Shown: positions 1-7,301 of the stretch, one piece after another
Layout: each line of letters opens with the position of its first letter
How positions within the stretch are numbered: position 1 is the stretch's first letter
Notes under the pieces: generated by a model
The model's input: the letters and a program-made list of their open reading frames with translations, nothing else
Database searches by the model: none
What the model was told of the DNA's origin: nothing
NCBI RefSeq assembly: GCF_032823475.1
Contig: NZ_CP127915.1
Span: 2,108,001 to 2,172,000, forward strand
DNA length: 64,000 nucleotides
Direction: 5' to 3'
Origin: Acinetobacter sp. SAAs474
GTDB lineage: Bacteria; Pseudomonadota; Gammaproteobacteria; Pseudomonadales; Moraxellaceae
Translations under genes and position numbers: made by a program

Positions 1-2
1 AA

Positions 3-89
3 GTGCGACAAGATTTAAAGTGCGGAAAAGCATTTATTAAGAGCCGGTATTCATTTTTTAAGTTTGAGGAATTCAAAGAAACCACTTGA
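3..89 (+). CDS. possible 3' end of an upstream phage gene (partial)
   Basis: An open frame runs from the window edge to a TGA at 87-89 and encodes about 28 residues, basic and aromatic (ending KFEEFKETT). It could be the tail of a gene that begins outside the window. No family can be recognised from so little. The short TTG-started frame at 86-142 that overlaps its stop encodes only 18 residues and is not credible. Confidence 0.25.
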   Translation: MRQDLKCGKAFIKSRYSFFKFEEFKETT

Positions 90-154
90 GTGTGCGCACA
101 GGTTATGGCATATTTGTGATAACTTGGCGAATTTGTATTTAACCGCCGTGATTA

Positions 155-180
155 AACCTCGCATTTGCGGGGTTTTTTAT
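155..180 (+). terminator. hairpin with T-run upstream of the first phage gene
   Basis: An 8-bp stem (155-162 with 167-174, one G-T pair) closes an ATTT loop and runs into TTTTTTAT. It has the form of an intrinsic terminator. It is the first of a series of similar elements in the gaps between phage genes. Confidence 0.75.
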
Positions 181-295
181 TGTTTGAAATAATGTGCCAT
201 TGATCGGAATTCACAAAATAATTATAGAATTTTAAATAGTTATGTGAGATTAATTGGTTATATTCATTAAATGTATTATTATTTAATGAATATAC

Positions 296-721
296 ATGGA
301 CTGTCAGATTGTGACGAATAGTAACGAAACAATAGAAAAGCATAAAATTGCTGCTAGTATGAAGAGGTGGACTGATTGTAAGGATATTATATTTTTAATT
401 ACTAAGCTTGGAACTGTTGTATGGTGTATCCATATTATTATGACCAATTTGGTGTTAATGGCAGACAAAAATCCGGAAGCAATTAGTTCTATAGCAACTG
501 TTGTGCAAAGTTTGAGTATTAGTAATATTGTTCTATACATCGTTGCAGCAACTAGTGTTGGGTATGGTTATTTTGAAAGAAAGGGTAAGAAACGAGCTAT
601 TGAAAAAATGGCAAGTTACCAATACCAGCTTGAAAAATTAGACCCTCATAGAGGTACCAGTGCCTTAACTAGTCAAGGTGATACACCAAAACCAAGCAAA
701 AAAAAGAGGGGGACGAGATGA
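296..721 (+). CDS. small phage membrane protein, unknown function
   Basis: The 141-residue product has two hydrophobic segments (about residues 30-55 and 74-92) and a basic, Ser/Pro/Lys-rich C-terminal tail. Two membrane spans with a charged tail would fit a phage membrane protein near a lysis or exclusion function, but no family is recognised. The upstream ribosome site is weak, and the Met at residue 22 is a possible alternative start. The last four bases (ATGA) overlap the start of the next gene, so the two are probably translated together. The minus-strand frame over the same bases lacks protein character. Confidence 0.6.
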   Translation: MDCQIVTNSNETIEKHKIAASMKRWTDCKDIIFLITKLGTVVWCIHIIMTNLVLMADKNPEAISSIATVVQSLSISNIVLYIVAATSVGYGYFERKGKKRAIEKMASYQYQLEKLDPHRGTSALTSQGDTPKPSKKKRGTR

Positions 722-1314
722 TTGAGATCGTTTTACTTGCTTTCAATATATTGCTTTTAATGTTGATATGGGAGTGTTTTTTTAAAAAAACACTATTAGA
801 TACTCATAGAGATAAGCTTTTTGATTTGAGATGTGAGCTTAGAGCTGCATTTGCACAAAAAAATGCACTAAACTCTTCTGCTTATAAAGAGACTAGAGAT
901 TTACTGAATGCTCAAATTGCTTTAACTGAGAATTTATCTTTTTTACAGTACATATTATGGAATAATTTCAGACGAAAAAATAAACTTAACCAAGTTGCTG
1001 ATGATGTTAAATACGAAGCAAAGTATCATATCTCAGATGCTGAATTGGATGAGGTTATTAAAAAGACTAGGGTGAGTGCATCTGATGTATGCGCAAGCTA
1101 TATGGTAACTAGTTCTTTATTGTTAACTCTTATTGTTTTTACTTTGTCTGTTATTATTGGTGTTTGTATGCTGTTTAAGCATTTTACATCTATTTTTAGC
1201 ATTACTATTGGTAAGGAAAGAATTTTAAAAATTTGGGAGAGAGCTATTCAAAAGCTTAACTTAACACAGGATATTGTTGAGGATGCTTCAATGCTTCTCA
1301 TAAAGAAAAGCTAG
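718..1314 (+). CDS. phage membrane protein, unknown function
   Basis: The 198-residue product starts inside the previous stop (ATGA overlap at 718-721). It has an N-terminal hydrophobic segment (residues 2-18), a charged helical middle part and a second strongly hydrophobic segment near residues 130-155. The arrangement suggests an inner-membrane protein with a cytoplasmic or periplasmic helical domain. I do not recognise the family. It forms a two-gene unit with its upstream neighbour, bounded by hairpin/T-run elements on both sides. Confidence 0.6.
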   Translation: MIEIVLLAFNILLLMLIWECFFKKTLLDTHRDKLFDLRCELRAAFAQKNALNSSAYKETRDLLNAQIALTENLSFLQYILWNNFRRKNKLNQVADDVKYEAKYHISDAELDEVIKKTRVSASDVCASYMVTSSLLLTLIVFTLSVIIGVCMLFKHFTSIFSITIGKERILKIWERAIQKLNLTQDIVEDASMLLIKKS

Positions 1315-1362
1315 TATTTAAAAAATTTCCCTGTCACTCGTTGGTATTTCAACTGGCACAAG

Positions 1363-1390
1363 ACCTCACCATTTGGTGGGGTTTTATTTT
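1363..1390 (+). terminator. hairpin with T-run after the two-gene membrane unit
   Basis: An 8-bp stem (1363-1370 with 1375-1382, one T-G pair) with an ATTT loop is followed by TTTTATTTTT. It has the same form as the 155-180 element. Confidence 0.75.
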
Positions 1391-1392
1391 TA

Positions 1393-1536
1393 ATAAAGCC
1401 CACACTGGATGAGCTTTACTATTTGGAGTTTTTAGAGCTTGAGCTTGTTCAGGGTTTTATTGCTGAAGGAATAACTGATTACAGTATTATCTTTAGCATT
1501 AAGTGTCTTGAAAAAGAGTTATTCGGTAAATCTTAA
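1393..1536 (+). CDS. small acidic phage protein with a non-standard start codon
   Basis: The frame that ends at TAA 1534-1536 encodes a well-behaved 47-residue peptide (begins IKPTLDELYY, ends KELFGKS). It starts straight after a hairpin/T-run, where other genes of this prophage start. It has no ATG, GTG or TTG near the 5' end; the codon at the expected position is ATA (1393-1395). It may use ATA or the CTG at 1405, or it may be a gene whose start codon has mutated. Its stop overlaps the stop of the convergent minus-strand gene at 1533, which argues that both frames are or were real. Confidence 0.35.
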   Translation: MKPTLDELYYLEFLELELVQGFIAEGITDYSIIFSIKCLEKELFGKS

Positions 1537-1754
1537 TCTTTTAGAATATCCAAAATATTGGGATTGGTTGAAGAAACTGTTCTATAGCACTGTTTGTATA
1601 GTTTTAAAAAATATTCTCGAGTATTGGGTTTTAGATAATTCTCGCCAGTATGATTTTCCAATATTGAAATTTTTTCCATTAGATCAAAAGCAACTCTTTC
1701 TGCTGAATTATCTTTTATTTCAATTGGTCGTGTTATTTCGGTTTTATCTACCAC
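1533..1754 (-). CDS. small phage protein, unknown function (minus strand)
   Basis: The 73-residue, mostly hydrophilic product starts with GTG. A good Shine-Dalgarno sequence (GGTGGAG) lies about seven bases upstream on the minus strand. The sequence (ITRPIEIKDNSAERVAFDLM near the start) resembles short hypothetical proteins I associate with Acinetobacter prophages, but I know no function. It is the only minus-strand gene in the early part of the block and converges on the small plus-strand frame. A longer plus-strand frame over the same bases (1508-1858) is rich in Leu, Phe, Cys and Trp and was rejected as a shadow. Confidence 0.6.
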   Translation of the reverse strand: MVDKTEITRPIEIKDNSAERVAFDLMEKISILENHTGENYLKPNTREYFLKLYKQCYRTVSSTNPNILDILKD

Positions 1755-1866
1755 TTTGTTTTCTCCACCCGATCTGTTGTAGGGACTGTGTCGGGTTCAC
1801 AGAGAATGAAGTGTTCGTAAAGTTACGTGAATTGTCTATTAAACATTATGGTAATTGAATTTTAAG

Positions 1867-1888
1867 ACCATCTTAGGGTGGTTTTTTA
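1867..1888 (+). terminator. hairpin with T-run upstream of the nuclease gene
   Basis: A 6-bp stem (1867-1872 with 1877-1882, one T-G pair) and TTAG loop are followed by TTTTTT. The next start codon is only 12 bases beyond the T-run. Confidence 0.7.
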
Positions 1889-1899
1889 TTGGGTGAGAT

Positions 1900-2337
1900 A
1901 TGGAAACTAACCAATACAAACAACTCACCAAAAAATCAGAAATAAAAAGAAAACCCAGAACCAAACCACTACCTAAAGCTACTCAAAAATATTTAGAAGC
2001 TGAAGAAACTTTATTTCAAGAGTTAGAAGAAAACTTAATAGGTTATCGCCGTAAATTTCAATTTGAATCAACCAGAAATTGGCGCTTTGATTTTTATATC
2101 GTTAAGTTAAATCTTCTTATTGAAATTGTGGGTAGTCCATGGGCTGTTGGTCGTGGTGGTAAGAAAATAGCAAACTCTTTCAATAAATATGATTTAGCTG
2201 AAGATATGGGTTACAAGATTGAACGCTTTGATCCACATACAGTTGAGTCAGGACAAGTAATTCGTTGGATTAATTCACAGTTAGAGAGATTAGAAGATGG
2301 ACCAGATCAGACCATTCCCACCGACGGATCTAATTGA
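1900..2337 (+). CDS. phage PD-(D/E)XK-like endonuclease domain protein
   Basis: The 145-residue product matches the pattern of small phage nucleases of the restriction-endonuclease-like fold: a helical N-terminus, then RNWRFDF (D64), LLIEIVGSPW (E75), a Gly-rich turn and a C-terminal helix carrying KYDLAEDMGYKIERFDP. In the commoner family version the strand reads IEIEGG, with an acidic residue two after the first Glu; here that position is Val (V77). This could weaken metal binding. It precedes the terminase genes, where such nucleases are common and may act in packaging or recombination. The first 30 residues are Lys-rich. The 3' end overlaps the next gene by 41 bases. Confidence 0.6.
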   Translation: METNQYKQLTKKSEIKRKPRTKPLPKATQKYLEAEETLFQELEENLIGYRRKFQFESTRNWRFDFYIVKLNLLIEIVGSPWAVGRGGKKIANSFNKYDLAEDMGYKIERFDPHTVESGQVIRWINSQLERLEDGPDQTIPTDGSN

Positions 2338-2938
2338 CCAAGCTGAGGAAGAAGAAGCAATACGACTTGCGCCCGCCGTAGATTTAAAAGAATGGGTTGT
2401 AAATAACTTTCTGACAATTGGTGGTCATCTACATAATCCAGATCATGATCATATTGCCGAGCTGCTTCACGATGACGAAACATTCCTGGTATTTGCATGG
2501 GCTTCATCTGCCGCCGTTGCTAAAAAGAGAATGGTATTGGGGCAATGTGAAAAAGTGATGTTTAACCAGGGCGGATGGAAAAAGGCACGACAAGAGCAAC
2601 AGATGCGAGACTGGTTCGGCTTTGTGCCGGTGTATTTAATTACAATCGATGCCACATTTTGTGAACAAGCATCTGATCGTGATTTTTGTGCCCTCATCGA
2701 GCATGAGCTATATCACATTGGTGTAGAACGTGATGAGGATGGTGAAGCACTCTATAGCTACATGACTGGCTTACCTAAACATTACTTAGCTGGTCATGAT
2801 GTTGAGGAATTCTACGGCGTAGTCAGAAGATGGGGTGCAAACGAAAGCGTGAAGCGTCTAGTTGAAATAACAAAGAATGCGCCGTTTGTATCTGATTTTA
2901 ATGTATCTGCGTGTTGTGGAAATTGTGTGATTAATTGA
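2297..2938 (+). CDS. putative phage metallopeptidase
   Basis: The 213-residue product contains the zinc-binding motif HELYH (residues 136-140, an HExxH site) inside an acidic helix, in the style of the putative phage metallopeptidase family found near terminase genes. A hydrophobic strand (VPVYLITIDATF) precedes the motif, and downstream acidic residues could give the third ligand. Its biological substrate is not known for the family. The start overlaps the upstream gene by 41 bases in another frame, so translation is probably coupled. A Cys-rich C-terminus (SACCGNC) is unusual. Confidence 0.7.
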   Translation: MDQIRPFPPTDLIDQAEEEEAIRLAPAVDLKEWVVNNFLTIGGHLHNPDHDHIAELLHDDETFLVFAWASSAAVAKKRMVLGQCEKVMFNQGGWKKARQEQQMRDWFGFVPVYLITIDATFCEQASDRDFCALIEHELYHIGVERDEDGEALYSYMTGLPKHYLAGHDVEEFYGVVRRWGANESVKRLVEITKNAPFVSDFNVSACCGNCVIN

Positions 2939-2957
2939 GCTGAAAGGCTCTTTTTTT
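2937..2957 (+). terminator. weak hairpin with T-run
   Basis: A short 4-bp GAGC/GCTC stem (2937-2940 with 2947-2950) is followed by seven Ts. The left arm overlaps the metallopeptidase stop codon. It is weaker than the other elements of the series. Confidence 0.4.
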
Positions 2958-2995
2958 GGTTGTTTTGCATGACGTAGCATGACAAAGGGGAAATT

Positions 2996-3469
2996 ATGGC
3001 GGCACTTAAAGAGCCTGTAAAAATCTTTATAGTTCAGTCTCTTGCCTGCTTTGAAACACCTCAACAGGTAGCAGATGCTGTCATGCAAAGATTTAACATC
3101 GAAATTGATCGTAGGCAGTGTGAAAATTACGATCCGACTAAATATGCAGGCCGTAATCTTAGTAAGAAATTAAAGGATTTATTTGATAAGACGCGTGAAG
3201 ACTTTCGGAAGAATATTTTCGATATTCCGATCGCTAACCAAGCATTTCGATTGAAAGAAATTCAGAAAATGTATGAGGATACTGGAAAGAATAAAGTATC
3301 TAAACAAAATCTGTTGAAGTTGGCTTATCAGGAAACAGATGCGCGTACAACCAAACAAGAAATAACTGGTGCAGATGGTGGGCCACTACAAAGTGAAAAT
3401 ACAACCTATGTAAAAGCAACGCCTGAAGATATCAAGCAGGTGTGGAATGAACTCGAAAGTAAATACTAG
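2996..3469 (+). CDS. terS: DUF2280-family protein, terminase small subunit position
   Basis: The 157-residue product has the DUF2280 signature: an N-terminal helix-turn-helix-like part (FIVQSLACFETPQQVADAV), a YDPTKYAG segment, a DIPIANQAFRL helix, and a C-terminal acidic tail. Proteins of this family sit just before the large terminase in many Acinetobacter and related phages and are taken to be the DNA-recognising small subunit. Its start has a strong ribosome site (AAGGGG). The last 23 bases overlap the large subunit gene. Confidence 0.75.
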   Translation: MAALKEPVKIFIVQSLACFETPQQVADAVMQRFNIEIDRRQCENYDPTKYAGRNLSKKLKDLFDKTREDFRKNIFDIPIANQAFRLKEIQKMYEDTGKNKVSKQNLLKLAYQETDARTTKQEITGADGGPLQSENTTYVKATPEDIKQVWNELESKY

Positions 3470-4973
3470 TCTGCTTGAAATGCAGATTGAACAAGAACGC
3501 TGTGAGAAAGAACATTTATTCTTTACACGGCGTTTTTTTCTACCTCGTATGGGTTTTAAGTTCATGGTCAACTGGCATCATGAATATATCGCTTGGGCAA
3601 TCGATGAAGTGATTGCTGGTCGTATTGATAACTTGGTTATTAACGTTCCTCCTGGTAGCGGTAAAACTGAATTACTAACCAATCTGATTGCACGTGGTAT
3701 TGCTCGAAACCAACGTTCACGATTCTTATATTTATCATTTTCACAGTCACTGGTTGAAGATGTGTCATCTACGGCGCGAAACATTGTGAAATCGGTGGAT
3801 TTTCAGGGCTTATGGCCTGTGAAGATCTCGACCAGTACCGATGCTAAGGCAAGCTGGAAAACTACAGTCGATGGCTATGAAGCAGGGCATGTGTATTCTG
3901 CATCAATGGGTGGACAGGTTACGGGTCGCCGTGCAGGTACGTTGGCCGATAATGGCTTTACTGGTGCGATTATCTTGGACGATCCACTAAAGCCCGAGGA
4001 TGCATTCAGTAAAACAGCACGTAACAAGGCAAATCGTAAGATTCTGAATACGGTCAATTCACGTAAAGCCAAGTCATCTACACCGATCATTCTGATCATG
4101 CAGCGTTTGCACGTTGAGGATCCGACCAATTTTGTGATGACAGGCAACGTGCCAGGGAATTGGCATCAAATTACTGTGCCAGCATTAATTGATGATGCAT
4201 ATATAGCCACGCTACCAAAGCACATTCGAAAGAAAGTACCACGTGATGTGGAACGTGACGAGAAAGGGCGTCAAAGCTATTGGCCACTAAAAGAGTCGCT
4301 TCAGTCTTTATTACAGTTAGAGAAAGGCGGTCAAGACAAAGACGGTGCTACAGTATCGCGCTATACGTTTAGTAGTCAGTATCAGCAGCAACCTAAAAAA
4401 CTAGGTGGTGACTTGGTTAAGGCTGAATGGTTTGATCATTACTTTGAATTACCAGTATTGAAATGGCGTGCAATCTGGGTCGATACGGCGCAAAAAATTA
4501 AAGAGCATAACGACTATTCAGTGTTCTTATGTGCTGGGCTTGGTTATGACAACCGGCTTTATATTATCGATGTACGCCGTGGTAAATGGGAAGCACCTGA
4601 GCTGATTAAGGAAGCCAAGGCTTTTATCAATAAGCATAAGGAAAGTAATACCAAGATTGGAAAGCTAAGATATATGGCCATTGAGGATAAGGCATCAGGA
4701 ACGATGCTGATTCAAAACATTTCGCGTGATACTACATTGCCAATTAAAGCTATTCAGCGTGATACAGATAAACTAACTCGTACCATGGATGTAGTGTTTT
4801 ACGTTGAGGATAGACGTGTTGTTCTACCTGTAAATGCGCCGTGGTTATTAAATTATGTGGAAGAGATTGAGGGTTTAAAAGCTGACTTTACGCATGAGCA
4901 TGATGACCAGTGGGATCCAACAATTGATGCGATTAATGATTCACTTGCGAAAAAGCCGACTGTATTTGATTAG
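3447..4973 (+). CDS. terL: terminase large subunit
   Basis: The 508-residue protein is the packaging motor. The ATPase half shows a Walker A (PPGSGKT, residues 68-74) and a Walker B (AIILDDP, residues 174-180). The C-terminal half shows the RNase-H-like nuclease start IWVDTAQ followed later by AIEDKASG and a DxxDA-type ending (DPTIDAIND). It translocates DNA into the prohead and cuts it, together with the small subunit. The assigned ATG lies within the upstream gene; an alternative ATG at 3480 would remove 11 residues, and neither has a strong ribosome site. Confidence 0.95.
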   Translation: MNSKVNTSLLEMQIEQERCEKEHLFFTRRFFLPRMGFKFMVNWHHEYIAWAIDEVIAGRIDNLVINVPPGSGKTELLTNLIARGIARNQRSRFLYLSFSQSLVEDVSSTARNIVKSVDFQGLWPVKISTSTDAKASWKTTVDGYEAGHVYSASMGGQVTGRRAGTLADNGFTGAIILDDPLKPEDAFSKTARNKANRKILNTVNSRKAKSSTPIILIMQRLHVEDPTNFVMTGNVPGNWHQITVPALIDDAYIATLPKHIRKKVPRDVERDEKGRQSYWPLKESLQSLLQLEKGGQDKDGATVSRYTFSSQYQQQPKKLGGDLVKAEWFDHYFELPVLKWRAIWVDTAQKIKEHNDYSVFLCAGLGYDNRLYIIDVRRGKWEAPELIKEAKAFINKHKESNTKIGKLRYMAIEDKASGTMLIQNISRDTTLPIKAIQRDTDKLTRTMDVVFYVEDRRVVLPVNAPWLLNYVEEIEGLKADFTHEHDDQWDPTIDAINDSLAKKPTVFD

Positions 4974-4981
4974 AGGTATTT

Positions 4982-6340
4982 ATGGCTAAAGATAAAAAGT
5001 CTGATACAGGCGGTAAAATTAAAACGCTTGTGGCAGATGCAGTAAAACAGGCAATGAATGCCATTGGTGATGCTGGTGCATATACCAACTTGGTATCGAA
5101 TATTGGTACTGAGCGTGACAAAGCCACAGGTGGTAAGTTTGTCCGTAAAGACATTGATGATGAGCAACTTGAGGCGGTGTATCAGAATTGGCTTGCACGC
5201 CGTATTGTCAATCGTCCTGCATCAGATATGCTTCGTGCTGGATGGTTTTTTGAGGGCATTCAGGGTGATGATCTAAAACGCCTTGAGGAAGCGTGTAAGG
5301 CATTTCACTTAGAGCACGTGCTTTTATCAGGCTTAATCCTTTCTCGCCTCTACGGCGTCGTGTACATTCTGCTTGGAACGGCTGATGGTGCTGCCTTAGA
5401 TCAACCTTTAGATATTTCTAAGCTTGGCCAAGGTCGTTTGGAATTCTTCACGGTCGTGAAAAAGAAATACATCACGGCGGATAAAAACAGCTATTTGCCG
5501 CCGTCGGCATGTTGTGGATTGCTCAAACAGCCTGAATTCTACGACATGAAAATGGGGAATGAGGCTAAGAAGCGCATTCACCATACTCGCTTAATTCGTA
5601 TTGCTCATGCTGATGTGGTCAATGAAGAACCTCAAAGTATCTTGCAGGAAGTCTATGAGGATCTGCTTGACCATGCCAGTGTAAAGCGTGGATCTGCCAG
5701 CTTGATTCATGAATCGAAGATTGACGTCATTCAAACGCCTAACTTGGTCGATAAGATCAAAGAGGATATGAAAGGAGTGATGGAGCGTTTCATGTCAGTA
5801 GGCTTTATGAAGAGCCTGAATGGCATGATCGTGTTGGATGCTGAAGAAAAGTACGAATCAAAAACGTATAGCTTTGGCGGTTTGCCTGACATGATGCGTG
5901 AATTCTCGATTCAGACAGCTGGCGCGGCAGATATCCCTTATACGATTCTGTTTGGCCAATCACCTGCAGGGATGAATGCCACTGGTGAGCATGATACTCG
6001 TAATTATTACGATACGATTGCAACCAAGCAGGAATGGCATGTTAAGCCTGTTCTGATGAAGTTCCTCGCCGTGATATGTCAGTCTACGTTTGGGCGTCAA
6101 ATTTCTGAATTAAATGTTGTGTTTAATCCACTTTGGCAATTGGATGCAAAAGTCCGTTCAGAAGTGGAGAAAGCCAACGCTGAGCGTGATGAGAAATATC
6201 TCAATATGGGCATCATCACTGAGCCTCAGATCGCACGTCAGCTTAATATCGACGGCGTTTACTCGGTTATCAGTGAGGATCACATCAAATTGCTGGAAAC
6301 CATGGTGGTAGCCAATGACGACGATCATACAGATTCTTAA
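4982..6340 (+). CDS. portal protein (DUF1073 type)
   Basis: The 452-residue product matches the DUF1073 portal family: a variable N-terminus, the RRIVNRPASDMLRAGWFF segment, a long alpha/beta core with LSRLYGVVYILLG, and FGQSPAGMNATGEHD near residue 330. Portal dodecamers form the DNA entry vertex of the capsid and the docking point for the terminase and connector. It starts eight bases after the terminase stop and overlaps the minor head gene by 26 bases, the usual compact head-gene layout. Confidence 0.9.
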   Translation: MAKDKKSDTGGKIKTLVADAVKQAMNAIGDAGAYTNLVSNIGTERDKATGGKFVRKDIDDEQLEAVYQNWLARRIVNRPASDMLRAGWFFEGIQGDDLKRLEEACKAFHLEHVLLSGLILSRLYGVVYILLGTADGAALDQPLDISKLGQGRLEFFTVVKKKYITADKNSYLPPSACCGLLKQPEFYDMKMGNEAKKRIHHTRLIRIAHADVVNEEPQSILQEVYEDLLDHASVKRGSASLIHESKIDVIQTPNLVDKIKEDMKGVMERFMSVGFMKSLNGMIVLDAEEKYESKTYSFGGLPDMMREFSIQTAGAADIPYTILFGQSPAGMNATGEHDTRNYYDTIATKQEWHVKPVLMKFLAVICQSTFGRQISELNVVFNPLWQLDAKVRSEVEKANAERDEKYLNMGIITEPQIARQLNIDGVYSVISEDHIKLLETMVVANDDDHTDS

Positions 6341-7124
6341 GCCTCAGCTTCAGCAGATCAAGAAACGCAAGAAAGGTCGCAAGGCTAAGCCTAAAGCTGT
6401 TAAGGTCAATCGACGTGTTGAGTTGTTCTATACACGTCAGCTTTTGGAAATATCTAAATATTGCCAGGAACAAACCAAGGATCTAGTTTTACCCACTGTA
6501 GGGCGGAATATTGGTGATAGCTGGGTGACGGATCTATTCACGGCGTTACGTGAAAAGATGGTCAAATACACCATGGAAGTGTCGGTATCTTTGGCCACTA
6601 AGGTGGTGATGGATACCAGCAAGGAAGTGGATAAGCAGATTGCTAGCCATACCAAGACCATTCTTGGTGTTGACCTTACGCCGTTTTTCCGTGGCGCTGA
6701 TATTCAGGATGAGATTGATACTCAGATTGCTGCCAACGTCTCTTTGATTAAGTCCATTCCAAGTCAGTACACCGATAAGCTTGAAGCCTTGGTAATGAAT
6801 GCCTTTCAGACGGGGCAGACCAACGAGGAATTGGCTCAGGAAATTAAAAAGCTCGGTCATAGCACTGACTTTCGTGCACGACTGATTGCAGCCGACCAGA
6901 TGGGCAAGATCAACGGCGCTATCAATAAGAAGCGTCAGGAATCCATGGGTGTGGAAACATACGATTGGCAAGATTCCAACGATGATCGTGTGCGTCCGTT
7001 ATGTGCCAGCCATCATGGCAAAACCTTTCGATGGGATTCACCGCCTAAGGGTGGTCATCCTGGTCAGAAGATCAAATGCCGATGCACGGCGTTGCCGAAT
7101 TATGAGGATATCTTAATTGACTAA
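6315..7124 (+). CDS. minor head / head morphogenesis protein (SPP1 gp7 type)
   Basis: The 269-residue product ends with the signature of the phage Mu F / SPP1 gp7 minor head family: NDDRVRPLC, then HHGKTFRWDSPPKGGHPG and KCRCTALP, a Cys/His cluster likely to bind metal. Family members are minor capsid-associated proteins needed for head assembly or DNA ejection. The N-terminus is very basic (KKRKKGRKAKPKAVK). The start overlaps the portal gene, so translation is probably coupled. Confidence 0.85.
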   Translation: MTTIIQILKPQLQQIKKRKKGRKAKPKAVKVNRRVELFYTRQLLEISKYCQEQTKDLVLPTVGRNIGDSWVTDLFTALREKMVKYTMEVSVSLATKVVMDTSKEVDKQIASHTKTILGVDLTPFFRGADIQDEIDTQIAANVSLIKSIPSQYTDKLEALVMNAFQTGQTNEELAQEIKKLGHSTDFRARLIAADQMGKINGAINKKRQESMGVETYDWQDSNDDRVRPLCASHHGKTFRWDSPPKGGHPGQKIKCRCTALPNYEDILID

Positions 7125-7263
7125 ATCTAAACCGTGTGGCAAGTGTTGGGCGTGTACTTGTTTTAATGGTCAAAATGGAAGTGGCTATCAACCTAAACCA
7201 AGACCAATTCCACCAGATATAAAAACGCCAGCAATTGTCATTTCTCCACCAAAGAAACCATAG
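7117..7263 (+). CDS. 48-residue Cys-rich small phage protein (TTG start)
   Basis: A short frame begins at TTG 7117, overlapping the minor head stop by eight bases. A good GAGGA ribosome site lies at 7104-7108. The product starts MTKSKPCGKCWACTCFNG, giving a CxxCxxCxC cluster that could bind zinc or iron, followed by a Pro/Lys-rich tail (PRPIPPDIK and PPKKP). It is too short for usual gene-calling thresholds, but the ribosome site, tight spacing and low-complexity-free reading support it. No family is recognised. Confidence 0.6.
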   Translation: MTKSKPCGKCWACTCFNGQNGSGYQPKPRPIPPDIKTPAIVISPPKKP

Positions 7264-7266
7264 CAG

Positions 7267-7288
7267 ACCACCGTAGGGTGGTTTTTTA
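7267..7288 (+). terminator. hairpin with T-run upstream of the protease/scaffold gene
   Basis: A perfect 6-bp stem ACCACC/GGTGGT (7267-7272 with 7277-7282) with a GTAG loop is followed by TTTTTT, 14 bases before the next start codon. Confidence 0.75.
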
Positions 7289-7301
7289 TTGAGCTCAATT
7301 T

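Noticed and set aside
1508..1858. 116-codon plus-strand frame
   Set aside because: Composition is Leu/Phe/Tyr/Cys-rich and it covers a better-supported minus-strand gene with a good ribosome site.
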